Assembly: GCF_029223485.1 (NCBI RefSeq)
Contig: NZ_JARHTP010000002.1
Location: 310,001 to 374,000, forward strand
Direction: 5' to 3'
Length of the DNA: 64,000 nucleotides
Origin: Streptomyces coacervatus
GTDB lineage: Bacteria; Actinomycetota; Actinomycetes; Streptomycetales; Streptomycetaceae
Shown: positions 34,997-43,308 of the stretch, in pieces
Layout: each line of letters opens with the position of its first letter
Numbering within the stretch: the first letter of the stretch is position 1
The notes under the pieces: generated by a model
The model's database searches: none
The model's input: only the letters and a program-made list of their open reading frames with translations
What the model was told of the DNA's origin: nothing
Translations under genes and position numbers: made by a program

Positions 34997-35095
34997 GTCC
35001 GTCGCCCTCCCGATCGATGCCCGGCTCTGTCCGGGGTCTGCCGCCAGCCTGCTGACGGCGGGCCGGGCGGGGCTTGGGCTGGACGGGGGCGAGCC

Positions 35096-35111
35096 GGGGA
35101 CGTTCGGCCCT
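35096..35111. promoter_or_regulatory. DevR/Osd-box-like inverted repeat
   Basis: GGGGACGTTCGGCCCT (GGGAC-N4-GGCCC), 100-115 bp upstream of gap and just past the stop of response regulator 2. Confidence 0.55.
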
Positions 35112-35114
35112 GGG

Positions 35115-35807
35115 TCAGTGGCCTTCCTGCCGCAGCCGGTCCTGAGCCTGGGTGGCGATGACGGCGGCCTGGATGCGCCGTTCCACGCCGAGCTTGGCCA
35201 GCAGGCGGGAGATGTGGTTCTTCACCGTCTTCTCGGCGAGGAACAGCCGCCCGCCGATCTGTCGGTTGGTGAGGCCTTCGCCGATGAGGGCGAGGATCTC
35301 CCGCTCCCGGTCGGTCAGGCCCGGCAGCGGGTCCGGTTTCTCCTCCTGCTGCTGCGCGCCGCGCAGACGGGCCATCAGCCTGGTCGTGGCGCTCGGATCG
35401 AGCAGGGACTGGCCCGCGGCGACCGTGCGCACGGCGGACACCAGGTCCGTGCCCTGGATCTGCTTGAGGACGTACCCGGACGCGCCTGCCATGATCGAGT
35501 CCAGCAGGGCCTCCTCGTCGTCGAACGAGGTCAGCATGAGGCAGGCCAGGTCGGGCAGGAGCGAGCGCAGCTCCCGGCAGACCGTCACGCCGTCGCCGTC
35601 GGGCAGCCGCACATCGAGCACCGCCACCTGCGGGCGCAGTGCCGGTACACGGACCATGGCCTGCTCGGCGGTGGAGGCCTCACCGACCACGCTGATGTCC
35701 GGTTCGTCGTCGAGGAGGTCGCGCACCCCGCGGCGCACCACCTCGTGGTCGTCCAGCAGGAAGACCCGGATCGGGCCGTCGGGGCCGGGCCGCTCGCCGT
35801 CCGCCAT
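35115..35807 (-). CDS. NarL/LuxR-family response regulator, DevR/OsdR-like (copy 2, near its kinase)
   Basis: 230 aa. Receiver with D65 in [13 protein letters not shown], conserved T in MLTSFDD and K in YVLKQIQG. LuxR helix-turn-helix: [48 protein letters not shown] in outline. It is highly similar to copy 1 at 7088-7789. ATG 35807 lies 7 nt behind AAGGAG. Genomic proximity to the GAF-GAF kinase (only gap between) makes it the likely partner, the counterpart of S. coelicolor OsdR. A box-like repeat at 35889-35904 suggests autoregulation. Confidence 0.94.
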   Translation of the reverse strand: MADGERPGPDGPIRVFLLDDHEVVRRGVRDLLDDEPDISVVGEASTAEQAMVRVPALRPQVAVLDVRLPDGDGVTVCRELRSLLPDLACLMLTSFDDEEALLDSIMAGASGYVLKQIQGTDLVSAVRTVAAGQSLLDPSATTRLMARLRGAQQQEEKPDPLPGLTDREREILALIGEGLTNRQIGGRLFLAEKTVKNHISRLLAKLGVERRIQAAVIATQAQDRLRQEGH

Positions 35808-35888
35808 CGGATGCTCCTTGTCCTGCGCTCCGCGCCGGATTGCCGGCGCCGGTTTTCGAGATGGTCGCCCCTCACCGCCCGAGGGACC

Positions 35889-35904
35889 AGGGCCGGTCGG
35901 CCCC
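35889..35904. promoter_or_regulatory. DevR/Osd-box-like inverted repeat
   Basis: AGGGCCGGTCGGCCCC, 82-97 bp upstream of response regulator 2, in the divergent region with the PPOX gene. Confidence 0.6.
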
Positions 35905-36005
35905 GATCCCGGTGCCTTCCTCCTTGCTCCGGTACCGGTTCGGCCCACCGTCGCTTCTCTTCTGTCCGCCCGCCTCTGCGGTGATGCGTGCGACGCTCCG
36001 CTCTC

Positions 36006-36042
36006 AGGGCCGACCGGACGCGGAAGAGGGCCGAACGGCCCT
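36006..36042. promoter_or_regulatory. Two DevR/Osd-box-like repeats upstream of PPOX gene
   Basis: AGGGCCGACCGGACGC at 36006-36021 and AGGGCCGAACGGCCCT at 36027-36042, 21 bp centre to centre. The second ends 41 bp before the ATG. Confidence 0.6.
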
Positions 36043-36082
36043 TACCGCTGGTGTGGCAGTGCGGTTCCAATGACGGTCAGCA

Positions 36083-36583
36083 ATGAGCCGCCAACCCGTT
36101 CGGAAACCCGCCATGCGCCTCGACAACAGCCAGCCGGTCGCCGTCGGGCCGCGCCGGAGCATCGAGCTCGACAGCGGCGAGGCCCTGCGGCTGCTGGGCA
36201 GCGTGTCCGTGGGGAGGATCGTGTTCACCCGGCACGCGCTGCCGACCATCCGCCCGGTCAACCACATCCTGGACCACGGTGACATCGTCATCCGCACCCA
36301 TGAGGGCGCGGCCCTGACCTCCCGCGCGCGCGAGTCCGCGCCCGCGGGCGTGGTCGTGGCCTACGAGGCCGACACCATAGACCCGGCCACGCACCTCGGC
36401 TGGAGCGTGGTGGCCACCGGCTACGCCCAGCTGGTGACCGACCCGCAGGAGCTGGCCCGCTATCGGCAGCTGCTGCATCCCTGGGTAGAGCAGACCATGG
36501 ACTACGCGGTGCGTATCCGGCCCGACCTGGTCACCGGCATCCGTCTCACGGACACCGAGGAGGCCGGGCCGGCCGACGGTTGA
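36083..36583 (+). CDS. Pyridoxamine 5'-phosphate oxidase (PPOX) family FMN-binding protein
   Basis: 166 aa flavin-reductase-like split barrel: LDSGEALRLLGSVSVGRIVFTRHALPTIRPVNHIL, then VVVAYEADTIDPATHLGWSVVATGYAQLVTDPQELARY and WVEQTMDYAVRIRPDLVTGIRLTD. Alternative ATG at 36113; neither start has a strong ribosome site. FMN or F420 could be the cofactor. Related proteins lie at 51501-51941 and as a fused domain at 52057-52731. Members of this family belong to the DosR regulon in mycobacteria. Confidence 0.85.
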   Translation: MSRQPVRKPAMRLDNSQPVAVGPRRSIELDSGEALRLLGSVSVGRIVFTRHALPTIRPVNHILDHGDIVIRTHEGAALTSRARESAPAGVVVAYEADTIDPATHLGWSVVATGYAQLVTDPQELARYRQLLHPWVEQTMDYAVRIRPDLVTGIRLTDTEEAGPADG

Positions 36584-36598
36584 GGCGGGCGCGGAGAC

Positions 36599-36614
36599 CG
36601 GGACGGACGGCCCC
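36599..36614. promoter_or_regulatory. DevR/Osd-box-like inverted repeat
   Basis: CGGGACGGACGGCCCC (GGGAC-N4-GGCCC), 106-121 bp upstream of the DUF4389 gene. Confidence 0.5.
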
Positions 36615-36719
36615 CCGGGTCGACCCCAACGGCCCTCGCAGGCTCCGGGGTTTCGCGACCACGCTGGACTTGGGCCCAGGTCGCCGCGACGGCGCCACGG
36701 GCCGAAGGAGCTGATCGCC

Positions 36720-37385
36720 ATGACGACCCTGGCGGGAACACCTGACCGTCCTGTGCGGGTGAACGCGGTGCTCGACACGCCGCTGTCCCGGTGGCTGTGG
36801 CTGGTGAAGTGGATCCTGGTGATTCCGCACTACGTGGTGCTGTTCTTCCTCTGGATCGCCTTCACCGTGGTGAGCGTGATCGCGTTCTTCGGCATCCTGT
36901 TCACCGAGCGCTATCCACGGTCCCTGTTCGACTTCAATCTGGGCGTGCTGCGCTGGAGTTGGCGGGTGGGGTACTACTCGTACGGTGCCCTGGGCACGGA
37001 CCGGTATCCGCCGTTCAGCCTGGGCGAGGAGCCCGGCTACCCCGCGCGGCTGGACATCGCCTACCCCGAGCGGCTCTCCCGGGGGCTGGTGCTGGTGAAG
37101 TGGTGGCTGCTGGCCATTCCGCACTACATCGTCATCGGGTTCTTCCTCGGCGGCTACCGCTTCGGCTGGTGGGACGGCGGACTGGTCGCCGTGCTGGCGG
37201 TGATCGCCGCCGTGACCCTGGCCTTCACCGAGAAGTACCCCCGGGCCCTGTTCGACCTGATCCTCGGGCTGAACCGTTGGGTGCTGCGGGTGGCCGCCTA
37301 TGCCGCCCTGATGACAGACGCCTATCCGCCCTTCCGGCTCGACATGGGCGGAACCGAGCCCGACACGCCCGAGGAACTGTCCTGA
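36720..37385 (+). CDS. DUF4389 family membrane protein
   Basis: 221 aa. Two internal repeats of the DUF4389 unit: SRWLWLVKWILVIPHYVVLFFLWIAFTVVSVIAFFGILFTERYPRSLFDFNLGVLRW, and again LVLVKWWLLAIPHYIVIGFFL followed by FTEKYPRALFDLILGLNRWVLRVAAYAALMTDAYPPFRLD. About four membrane helices. ATG 36720 behind AAGGAG. Function unknown; membrane-located. Upstream DevR-box-like repeat places it in the stress island. Confidence 0.85.
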   Translation: MTTLAGTPDRPVRVNAVLDTPLSRWLWLVKWILVIPHYVVLFFLWIAFTVVSVIAFFGILFTERYPRSLFDFNLGVLRWSWRVGYYSYGALGTDRYPPFSLGEEPGYPARLDIAYPERLSRGLVLVKWWLLAIPHYIVIGFFLGGYRFGWWDGGLVAVLAVIAAVTLAFTEKYPRALFDLILGLNRWVLRVAAYAALMTDAYPPFRLDMGGTEPDTPEELS

Positions 37386-37406
37386 TCACCCTGCTGGTGG
37401 GGGGCT

Positions 37407-37598
37407 GTGGTGTACGCCGTCGCCGGCGCCGGAGTGCTGGCGGGCACCGGTTGGTGGCCCATGGCCGCCCTCGTCGCCGCGTCGAGCGGCCTGGTACTCA
37501 AGGCCGCCTGGTTCGACCCGTGGCGGAGCGTCGGTGTCCTCCTGGACGTGGGCGTGATCACCGCTGTGGCCTGCTCGTGGCCCGCCTCCCTCTACTGA
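37407..37598 (+). CDS. Short hydrophobic membrane protein or C-terminal remnant
   Basis: 63 aa from GTG 37407, 21 bp after the DUF4389 gene. Two hydrophobic stretches (VYAVAGAGVLAGTGWWPMAALVAASSGLVL and VGVLLDVGVITAVACSWPASLY) with a WFDPW turn between. It resembles the last two helices of larger Streptomyces membrane proteins, so it may be a truncated relic rather than a complete gene. Ends before a hairpin terminator. Confidence 0.45.
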   Translation: MVYAVAGAGVLAGTGWWPMAALVAASSGLVLKAAWFDPWRSVGVLLDVGVITAVACSWPASLY

Positions 37599-37623
37599 GG
37601 TCTGCCGAGAGCAGGTCTGCGGC

Positions 37624-37649
37624 GATCCCCCGGCGAACGGCGGGGGATC
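37624..37649. terminator. Bidirectional hairpin terminator
   Basis: 9-bp stem GATCCCCCG / CGGGGGATC with an 8-nt loop, between the convergent small membrane ORF and the USP; the right arm overlaps the USP stop codon. Confidence 0.65.
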
Positions 37650-38562
37650 AGTCGTGCGGCACCACCGCGACCGGCGCGGCGGCACGCTGCAGCACCGCGT
37701 GGGCCACGGGACCGATGTGGCCGCCGACCGGTGTGTGGCGTTCACTGCGGCCGACGACGACCAGTGACGCATCGCGTGAGGCGTGCACGAGATGACGCCC
37801 GGCGCCGCCGATCACGGCCTGCGCACGCACCTCGACGCCGGGGAACTTGTCCCGCCACGGCCGCAGTACGTCGGTCAGCGCGTGCCGCACCTGCTCGGCC
37901 AGTTCCTCATTGAGCCCGACGTCCATGGCGGCGCCGTAGCCGTAGGAGGCCGGCAGGCTCCAGCCGTGGACCACCCGCAGGCCGCTTGCACGACGCCGGG
38001 CCGCGTCGAACGCGAAGCCGATGACCGCGTCGCCGGGGTTGTCCAGGTCCAGTCCCAGCAGCACATCGCGGTACGGGGTGGTGGTGGACGTACCGCCCGA
38101 GGCGTCCGGCAGATGCTCGTCCTGGGCGCGCTCGCCGGCCCGGACGAGAACGACGGGCCGCGTGGACCGGGCCACGACGGCGCGGCAGACGGAGCCGACC
38201 AGGAACCCGGCGACCGTGCCCAGGCCCCGGGATCCGAGGACCAGCAGATCGGACTCGTCGGCGGCGGCCAGCAGGGCCGAAGCGGGCCGGTCCCCCGTCT
38301 GCCGGGTGCCGATGGGCAGACCGGGGTGGCGGTGTGCGAGCCGGGACTGCGTCTCGTGCAGCAGGGTCTGGGCCCATGCCTGCTCCCTGTCGATCTCGCC
38401 CGGCGCGGGAACACCGGCGAGCGGCGCGGTCACGTGAGGCGGCGGTTCCCAGGCGTGCAGCAGACACAGGGCTGCCTCGCGCTGCTCTGCCTCGCGGGCG
38501 GCCCAGTCGGCGGCGGCGACACTCTGCGGTGAGCCGTCGAGGCCGACGGTGATGGTGGGCAT
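37648..38562 (-). CDS. Universal stress protein, two-domain
   Basis: 304 aa. Domain 1 PTITVGLDGSPQSVAAADWAAREAEQREAALCLLHAW with canonical loop LGSRGLGTVAGFLVGSVCRAVVARSTRPVVLV. Linker ERAQDEHLPD. Domain 2 YRDVLLGLDLDNPGDAVIGFAFDAARRR through VVGRSERHTPVGGHIGPVAHAVLQRAAAPVAVVPHD. ATG 38562 behind GAAGGAGG. Closest in the window to the USP at 17008-17898. Two box-like repeats lie 59-94 bp upstream. Confidence 0.92.
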   Translation of the reverse strand: MPTITVGLDGSPQSVAAADWAAREAEQREAALCLLHAWEPPPHVTAPLAGVPAPGEIDREQAWAQTLLHETQSRLAHRHPGLPIGTRQTGDRPASALLAAADESDLLVLGSRGLGTVAGFLVGSVCRAVVARSTRPVVLVRAGERAQDEHLPDASGGTSTTTPYRDVLLGLDLDNPGDAVIGFAFDAARRRASGLRVVHGWSLPASYGYGAAMDVGLNEELAEQVRHALTDVLRPWRDKFPGVEVRAQAVIGGAGRHLVHASRDASLVVVGRSERHTPVGGHIGPVAHAVLQRAAAPVAVVPHD

Positions 38563-38620
38563 GTGCGGACCTCCTTCGGGGATGCCCTGCCAGTTTCCGG
38601 GCGGCGCGGGTGAGTCAGGA

Positions 38621-38656
38621 GGGGCCTCAAGTCCCTGCCGGGGACCGATCGGCCCA
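38621..38656. promoter_or_regulatory. Two DevR/Osd-box-like repeats upstream of USP
   Basis: GGGGCCTCAAGTCCCT at 38621-38636 is among the closest copies in the window to the mycobacterial DevR box (GTCCC right half). GGGACCGATCGGCCCA at 38641-38656 has a 5-nt spacer. Confidence 0.6.
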
Positions 38657-38700
38657 CGCACCGCGGGTGCCTGACACCGGTTCAGGGCCTCGGGCGCTGC

Positions 38701-39624
38701 TCAGGCTGCGGGCAGGGCGGGCCGGACGAGCGTGCCCGACCGGCCGTGCACGATCTCGTACGCCGCATCCAGGGCACCGATCGCGGCCAGGCCCCCGGTG
38801 CGCTCGACGAACCGGGCGGCCGCCTCGGCCTTGGGCCCCATCGAACCGGCGGGCAGGCCGACCCGGCGCAGCTCGGCGGGGGTGGCGTCGAGGACGGGCC
38901 GCTGCCCGGGGGTGCCGAATTCGGCGTAGACGTTCGGCACATCGGTGAGGATGAGCAGGAAGTCTGCCTTGAGGTCCTCGGCGAGCAGGGCGGCCGTCAG
39001 GTCCTTGTCGACGACGGCCTCGACACCGCTGAGAGCGCCGGTGTTCTGGTCGGCGGTGACGGGGATGCCTCCGCCGCCGGCGCAGATCACCAGCGTGCCA
39101 CTGCTGAGGAGTTCGTGGATCGTGTCGGTCTCCACGATGCGCTCGGGTACCGGGGAGGCGACGACGCGCCGCCACCCGGTGGTGTCCTGCGCGATGCGCC
39201 AGCCGCGCTGACACGCGAGCGAGCGGGCCACGTCCAGGGGGTAGACCTGGCCGACGTACTTCGTCGGGTGCCGGAAGGCGGGATCGTCGGCCCGTACGAG
39301 TGTGTGGGTGACGAGCGCGGCGATCGGGCGTCCGGGCAGTGTGTCGTGCAGGGAGCGCACCAGCAGGGAGCCGATCATGCCCTGGGTCTGGGCGCCGAGC
39401 AGGTCGAGCGGGTAGGGGGCGCTCAGGGCGGGGTCGGAGGCGCTCTCCAGGGCGAGCAGTCCGATCTGCGGGCCGTTGCCGTGGGTGAGGACGACTTCGT
39501 GTTCGTGGGCGAGTGCGGCCATCGCGGTGGTGACCCGGTCGATGTTCGCCAACTGGACGTCGGCGTCGGGGCGTTCGCCGCGGTGCAGCAGGGCGTTGCC
39601 GCCGAGGGCGATGACGATGCGCAT
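38701..39624 (-). CDS. arcC: Carbamate kinase
   Basis: 307 aa amino-acid-kinase fold: MRIVIALGGNALLHRGERPD, LTHGNGPQIGLLALE, YPLDLLGAQTQGMIGSLL, VICAGGGGIPV, VVDKDLTAALLAEDLKADFLLILTDVPNVY, and GSMGPKAEAAARFVERTGGLAAIG. Generates ATP from carbamoyl phosphate and ADP. Follows ornithine carbamoyltransferase by 3 bp with its ribosome site inside that gene's end. Third step of the arginine deiminase pathway. Confidence 0.95.
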   Translation of the reverse strand: MRIVIALGGNALLHRGERPDADVQLANIDRVTTAMAALAHEHEVVLTHGNGPQIGLLALESASDPALSAPYPLDLLGAQTQGMIGSLLVRSLHDTLPGRPIAALVTHTLVRADDPAFRHPTKYVGQVYPLDVARSLACQRGWRIAQDTTGWRRVVASPVPERIVETDTIHELLSSGTLVICAGGGGIPVTADQNTGALSGVEAVVDKDLTAALLAEDLKADFLLILTDVPNVYAEFGTPGQRPVLDATPAELRRVGLPAGSMGPKAEAAARFVERTGGLAAIGALDAAYEIVHGRSGTLVRPALPAA

Positions 39625-39627
39625 GGT

Positions 39628-40629
39628 TCAGTCCTCCAGGGTGGCCACGAGGACGGCCTTGATGGTGTGCAGCCGGTTCTCCGCCTGGTCGAAGACGAGG
39701 GAGGCGGGTGAGGAGAAGACGTCGTCGGTGACTTCGAGCGCGCTCAGGCCGTAGAGGTCGAGCAGGGAGCGGCCGAGCGCGGTCCGGTCGTCGTGCAGGG
39801 ACGGCAGGCAGTGCATGAACTTCACGTCCGGGTTGCCGGTCGCGGCCAGGGTCTTGTCGGTGACCTGGTAGGGCATCAGCAGCTCGATGCGCTCACGCCA
39901 GGCCGCGGCGGGCTCGCCCATGGAGACCCAGACATCGGTGTGCAGGAAGTCGGCGCCGCGTACGGCGGTCTCGACGTCCTCGGTGAGGGTGATGCGTGCT
40001 CCGCTGCTCTCGGCGAGGGCACGGCAGGCGGTGACGAGCGCCGCCTCGGGCCACAAGGATCGGGGCGCGGCTATCCGTACGTCCATGCCGAGCAGGGCGC
40101 CCATCGACAGCAGGGAGTTGCCCATGTTGTTGCGGGCGTCGCCGAGGTAGCAGTAGCTGATGTCGGGCAGGGGCTTGGGGCTGTGCTCGTGCATGGTGAA
40201 GACGTCGCACAGGCTCTGGGTGGGGTGCGCGGTGTCGGTCAGGCCGTTGTAGACGGGGACGCCGGAGTGGGCGGCGAGTTCGGTGACGAGGGACTGCGCG
40301 GAGCCTCGGTACTCGATGCCGTCGAACATTCGACCGAGGACGCGGGCGGTGTCGGCGATGGACTCCTTGGTGCCGACGTGGGTGTCGCCGGGGCCGAGGC
40401 AGGTGGTGGCGGCGCCCTGGTCGGCGGCGGCGACCTCGAAGGCGCAGCGGGTGCGGGTGGAGGTCTTCTCGAAGATCAGCGCGAGGTGCTTTCCGGTCAG
40501 CCTGGGCCGTTCGGTGCCGGCGCGGCGGGCCGTCTTGAGGTCGGCGGCGAGGTCGAGGAGGTGCTGGATCTCGCGTGCGGTGAAGTCGAGTTCGCTGAGG
40601 TAGGAGCGTCCTCGGAGGTCGATGGTCAT
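39628..40629 (-). CDS. arcB: Ornithine carbamoyltransferase (catabolic context)
   Basis: 333 aa. Carbamoyl-phosphate site [17 protein letters not shown] in [15 protein letters not shown], ornithine SMG loop in [11 protein letters not shown], and [10 protein letters not shown]. Cleaves citrulline to ornithine and carbamoyl phosphate when run in the catabolic direction. Position between an arginine deiminase relic and carbamate kinase argues for the catabolic ArcB role rather than ArgF. Gap to arcA relic is 23 bp. Confidence 0.93.
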   Translation of the reverse strand: MTIDLRGRSYLSELDFTAREIQHLLDLAADLKTARRAGTERPRLTGKHLALIFEKTSTRTRCAFEVAAADQGAATTCLGPGDTHVGTKESIADTARVLGRMFDGIEYRGSAQSLVTELAAHSGVPVYNGLTDTAHPTQSLCDVFTMHEHSPKPLPDISYCYLGDARNNMGNSLLSMGALLGMDVRIAAPRSLWPEAALVTACRALAESSGARITLTEDVETAVRGADFLHTDVWVSMGEPAAAWRERIELLMPYQVTDKTLAATGNPDVKFMHCLPSLHDDRTALGRSLLDLYGLSALEVTDDVFSSPASLVFDQAENRLHTIKAVLVATLED

Positions 40630-40652
40630 GGCGGTTCCTCGCGTGGGTGGGC

Positions 40653-41449
40653 TCAGGCGACCGGGTCGCGTTCGACGGGGCAGCCCATGCAGCGGGGTCC
40701 GCCCCGGCCGCGGCCGGGTTCGGCGCCGGCGATGGTGACGATCTCGATGCCCTGCTTGCGCAGGTAGGTGTTGGTGGTGACGTTGCGCTCGTAGCCGACG
40801 ATCACTCCGGGGGCCAGGGCGGTCGCCAGGTCCGGGTTCGGCGCCACGTCGAAGCCGGACGGGTGCGCCTGGCTGGGCGTGAGGGTCCAGGAGCGCAGGG
40901 AGTCGGCGAGGCCCGGGGAGATGACGAAGGCGTCGCGGTCGACCATCGTCAGTACGGTGTCGAGGTGCATGTAGGCGCGGGTGGCGGGGAGTTGGACCGC
41001 GATCAGCCGGTTCGCGCTGCCGCCGGCGAAGAGTCGGGCTGCCAGGTTCTCCACGGCCTGGGCGGTGGTCCGCTCCCCCATGCCGACCATCACGGCGCCG
41101 TTGCCCAGAACGTGGATGTCGCCGCCTTCGAGGGTGCCGACCGGTCCGTCGAGAATCGGTACGGGCGCCACGGCGGCGAACATCGGGTGGAACCGGTAGA
41201 TGGCCCCGGCGTCCAGCGCGCTCCAGACCAGGCTGTGCGGGGTGGCGAGCGGCAGATCGCTCTTGAGCAGTCCACGGATGAGGGAGCCGGCGAGGATCTG
41301 GCTGTCCAGTTCGGCACAGGGCCGCAACCGTCCCGCGCGACGCCACCGTCTACGGCACCCTGATGCTGCCGATCACGAGGGCGGACGCGGCGGGCAGTCC
41401 CAGCCGCGCGGGGAGCGGACCCTGCCCCGCTCCGTCTGGTGGTGGACAT
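40653..41449 (-). pseudogene. arcA: Arginine deiminase (arcA), truncated and internally deleted
   Basis: The open frame 40653-41327 (224 aa, TTG start) matches the C-terminal two-thirds of arginine deiminase. It has [66 protein letters not shown] and [17 protein letters not shown]. The catalytic Cys, the HLD His and Asp, and the GGD Glu-Asp region are retained. The segment that should hold the FTRD-type Asp is absent (jump from SALDAGA to IYRFHPMF). A second gap lies before [13 protein letters not shown] good start (ATG 41449 behind AAGGAG) exists upstream but in another frame. About 410 aa are expected, so the enzyme is almost certainly inactive. Confidence 0.75.
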
Positions 41450-41545
41450 GGGTGTGCTCCTTGTGCGGGTGGCTGTGGTTCGGTCTCTCCGTGATCGATC
41501 CTTCTGCGCCACCGGGCCCGTGGTGAGCGGCCAGTGGTCCCGGCA

Positions 41546-41585
41546 CGGACCCGTTGGTCCCCTGGCCGGATCCCCATTCGGCCCC
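41546..41585. promoter_or_regulatory. DevR/Osd-box-like repeats upstream of arc operon
   Basis: CGGACCCGTTGGTCCC at 41546-41561 and a half-conserved copy ending TTCGGCCCC at 41570-41585. They lie 97-136 bp upstream of the original arcA start at 41449. Confidence 0.45.
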
Positions 41586-41619
41586 TGTCGATGGATGCGC
41601 AGCGAGCGCCTGAGGGGAG

Positions 41620-41902
41620 CGCGCCGCTCCTCACGAGAGGCCTTGTCCGCCCGACCGAACTGCCCGGAAAGGTCCGGTCGTCGGAAGAACATCCGGGCCG
41701 CAGGGCGCTGCCGGATGCGGCTGGGCGGCGAACGGCTCGAGCTGGGCGCCCCGAGGATCGTTCCGGTCGACGAGCGCGTCCGCGGCATGCCGTGGCTGTT
41801 CGGCACCGTACTCAGGCATGTGGTCCGCACCCCGAGTACGTCGAGTTGCCCGTCCTTGGCGGCATTCCGGCCGGGAGGAGACCCGTAGGACCGCCGACCT
41901 GA
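41620..41902 (+). pseudogene. Possible cupin-domain gene relic
   Basis: One frame reads GRCRMRLGGERLELGAPRIVPVDERVRGM, and a neighbouring frame continues PEYVELPVLGGIPAGRRPVG before a stop. This resembles the strand pattern of small cupins broken by a frameshift. Weak evidence; it may be chance. Confidence 0.25.
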
Positions 41903-42031
41903 GCGGTCCTGGCGAAATCAGCAGCAGTGGCGTCAGCCCTCACTGACGCCCTTCGGGCAGGAGGTGGGCCGGAACTCCGGCGAATACCCCGTCTCCCCAC
42001 TGCTTCCTCCTGGTACCGGGCCGCGCGTGGT

Positions 42032-42055
42032 ACGTTATAGGTCGACCACTAACGT
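42032..42055. promoter_or_regulatory. Palindromic TetR-type operator
   Basis: 24-nt palindrome with arms ACGTTA / TAACGT around GGTCGACC; 20 of 24 positions pair. It lies 11 bp before the SnoaL-like start and just upstream of its Shine-Dalgarno, typical of repression by the TetR protein encoded downstream. Confidence 0.7.
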
Positions 42056-42065
42056 AGGAGTGAAG

Positions 42066-42539
42066 ATGACAGCCAAGGAAGACGGCGCCAACCGCCGCAC
42101 CCCTGCCCAGCACGCCCTGGCCGAGCACCTGCGCCTGACCGCCGCCGGGCTCGTCGAGGAATGGGTGGCACTGTTCGCCCCGGACGCGGTGCTCGAGTTC
42201 CCGTATGCGCCGGCCGGTGTGCCCAGCCGGGTAACAGGACGAGACGCACTGTTCGCGCACATGAGCAACTTTCCCGAGACCTTCGACGTGGAGTTCGTCG
42301 ACCTGGTTTTCCACGAGACGGTCGATCCGAGTCTGGTGATCGCCGAATTCCGCTCCACGGGCACTGCGCTGCCGACCGGCAAGCCGTACGAGCAGACGTG
42401 CATCTCCGTCCTGCGGACCGATGACGACGGGCTCATCACCCACTACCTGGACTACTGGAACCCGCTGGTGGCGATCGAGGCACTCACACCCCACGACGTG
42501 CCGTCCGACGCTGACCTCAGCGTGACTTTTGGCGGCTGA
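42066..42539 (+). CDS. SnoaL/NTF2-like domain protein (PhzA/PhzB-like)
   Basis: 157 aa. NTF2-like pattern: LRLTAAGLVEEWVALFAPDAVLEFPYAPAGVPSRVTGRDALFAHMSNF, then VIAEFRSTGTALPTGKPYEQTCISVLRTDDDGLITHYLDYWNPLVAIEAL. The ending is typical of ester/ketone-isomerase-like SnoaL proteins commonly found next to TetR genes. ATG 42066 behind AGGAG. Likely repressed by the TetR protein 25 bp downstream through the palindrome at 42032-42055. Enzymatic role unknown. Confidence 0.85.
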   Translation: MTAKEDGANRRTPAQHALAEHLRLTAAGLVEEWVALFAPDAVLEFPYAPAGVPSRVTGRDALFAHMSNFPETFDVEFVDLVFHETVDPSLVIAEFRSTGTALPTGKPYEQTCISVLRTDDDGLITHYLDYWNPLVAIEALTPHDVPSDADLSVTFGG

Positions 42540-42564
42540 GGGGAGCCGTGTTTGACTGACGCCC

Positions 42565-43113
42565 ATGCCTGCCGCCGGTACGAGCACGAAGAGCGACGAA
42601 CGACGTCGGACCATCATGGCCGCCGCGGTCGACTGCTTCGCGCAAAAAGGTTTCTACGGTACGACGACACACGAGATCGCCGAGTGGGTCGGCATCTCTC
42701 AGCCGTATCTGTATCGCCTGTACCCGAACAAGGAAGCGCTGTTCGCGGCGGTGGTCGACCATGTGTCGGTCGTGATGACCGACACGCTGGTCGCTCACTC
42801 GCCGGCGCCGGGCGGGGCCGGGCCGACGCCCGAGGAGGCGTTGGACGCGGCGCGCGGCGCCTACGCCGCGCTCGTCGCGGACCGGAACATCCTGCGTTTC
42901 CTCATGCACGCGAACTGTGCCGCCGGCGAGCCGCTGGTAGGGCAGGCCGTGCGTCGGTGCTACGCCAAGCAGGTGGACGCCGTTCGGCAGCTGCTCGGCG
43001 ACGACGACGCCGTGCGGCACTGGTTCGGCGCCGGAATGCTCGACAACGTGGTCGCCGTGCTGGGTCTGGCCGAGATCGATGAGCCGTGGGCGCATGTCCT
43101 CACGGCTCGATAA
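42565..43113 (+). CDS. TetR family transcriptional regulator
   Basis: 182 aa. Helix-turn-helix near residues 15-60: RRRTIMAAAVDCFAQKGFYGTTTHEIAEWVGISQPYLYRLYPNKEALFAAVVDHV in outline. The ligand-binding half carries DRNILRFLMHANCAAGEPLVGQAVRRCY and HWFGAGMLDNVVAVLGLAEID. The ATG has only a weak ribosome site, so translational coupling to the upstream SnoaL-like gene is likely. Probably autoregulated with that gene. An IS relic follows directly, consistent with acquisition by transfer. Confidence 0.9.
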   Translation: MPAAGTSTKSDERRRTIMAAAVDCFAQKGFYGTTTHEIAEWVGISQPYLYRLYPNKEALFAAVVDHVSVVMTDTLVAHSPAPGGAGPTPEEALDAARGAYAALVADRNILRFLMHANCAAGEPLVGQAVRRCYAKQVDAVRQLLGDDDAVRHWFGAGMLDNVVAVLGLAEIDEPWAHVLTAR

Positions 43114-43127
43114 CCCGACACCGGGGC

Positions 43128-43308
43128 AGATGACTGCGCAGCGGCGAAACCAGTGCAGCGGCGCGAGCGTGCCCTCCACCACCCAGCGGTGAACACCGAG
43201 GCGTGCTCGGTGCCGCGCCGGGCGATGACCGGGGTGATCCCGAACCGGCGGACTTGCCCGGCACGACCAGGATCCTCATCGTGCGCGTGCCACCGGCGCA
43301 AGGCTCCC
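43128..43308 (-). mobile_element. IS5-type transposase relic, frameshifted
   Basis: Leftward remnant of the last 60 or so codons of an IS5-family DDE transposase. One frame reads RRFGITPVIARRGTEHASVFT; the next frame takes over as RWVVEGTLAPLHWFRRCAVI. These match the usual PVIARRG and RWVVERT(L/I)AWLHRFRRL signature that includes the catalytic Glu. No terminal repeats or remaining transposase were found, so the element is dead. The 730 bp up to the flavohemoglobin hold no convincing gene apart from the regulatory repeats at 43884-43922. Confidence 0.7.

Noticed and set aside
41328..42031. Possible intact gene between the arc operon and the TetR-linked gene
   Set aside because: No frame has a plausible start, ribosome site and coherent protein; only a weak cupin-like relic and box-like repeats are visible.
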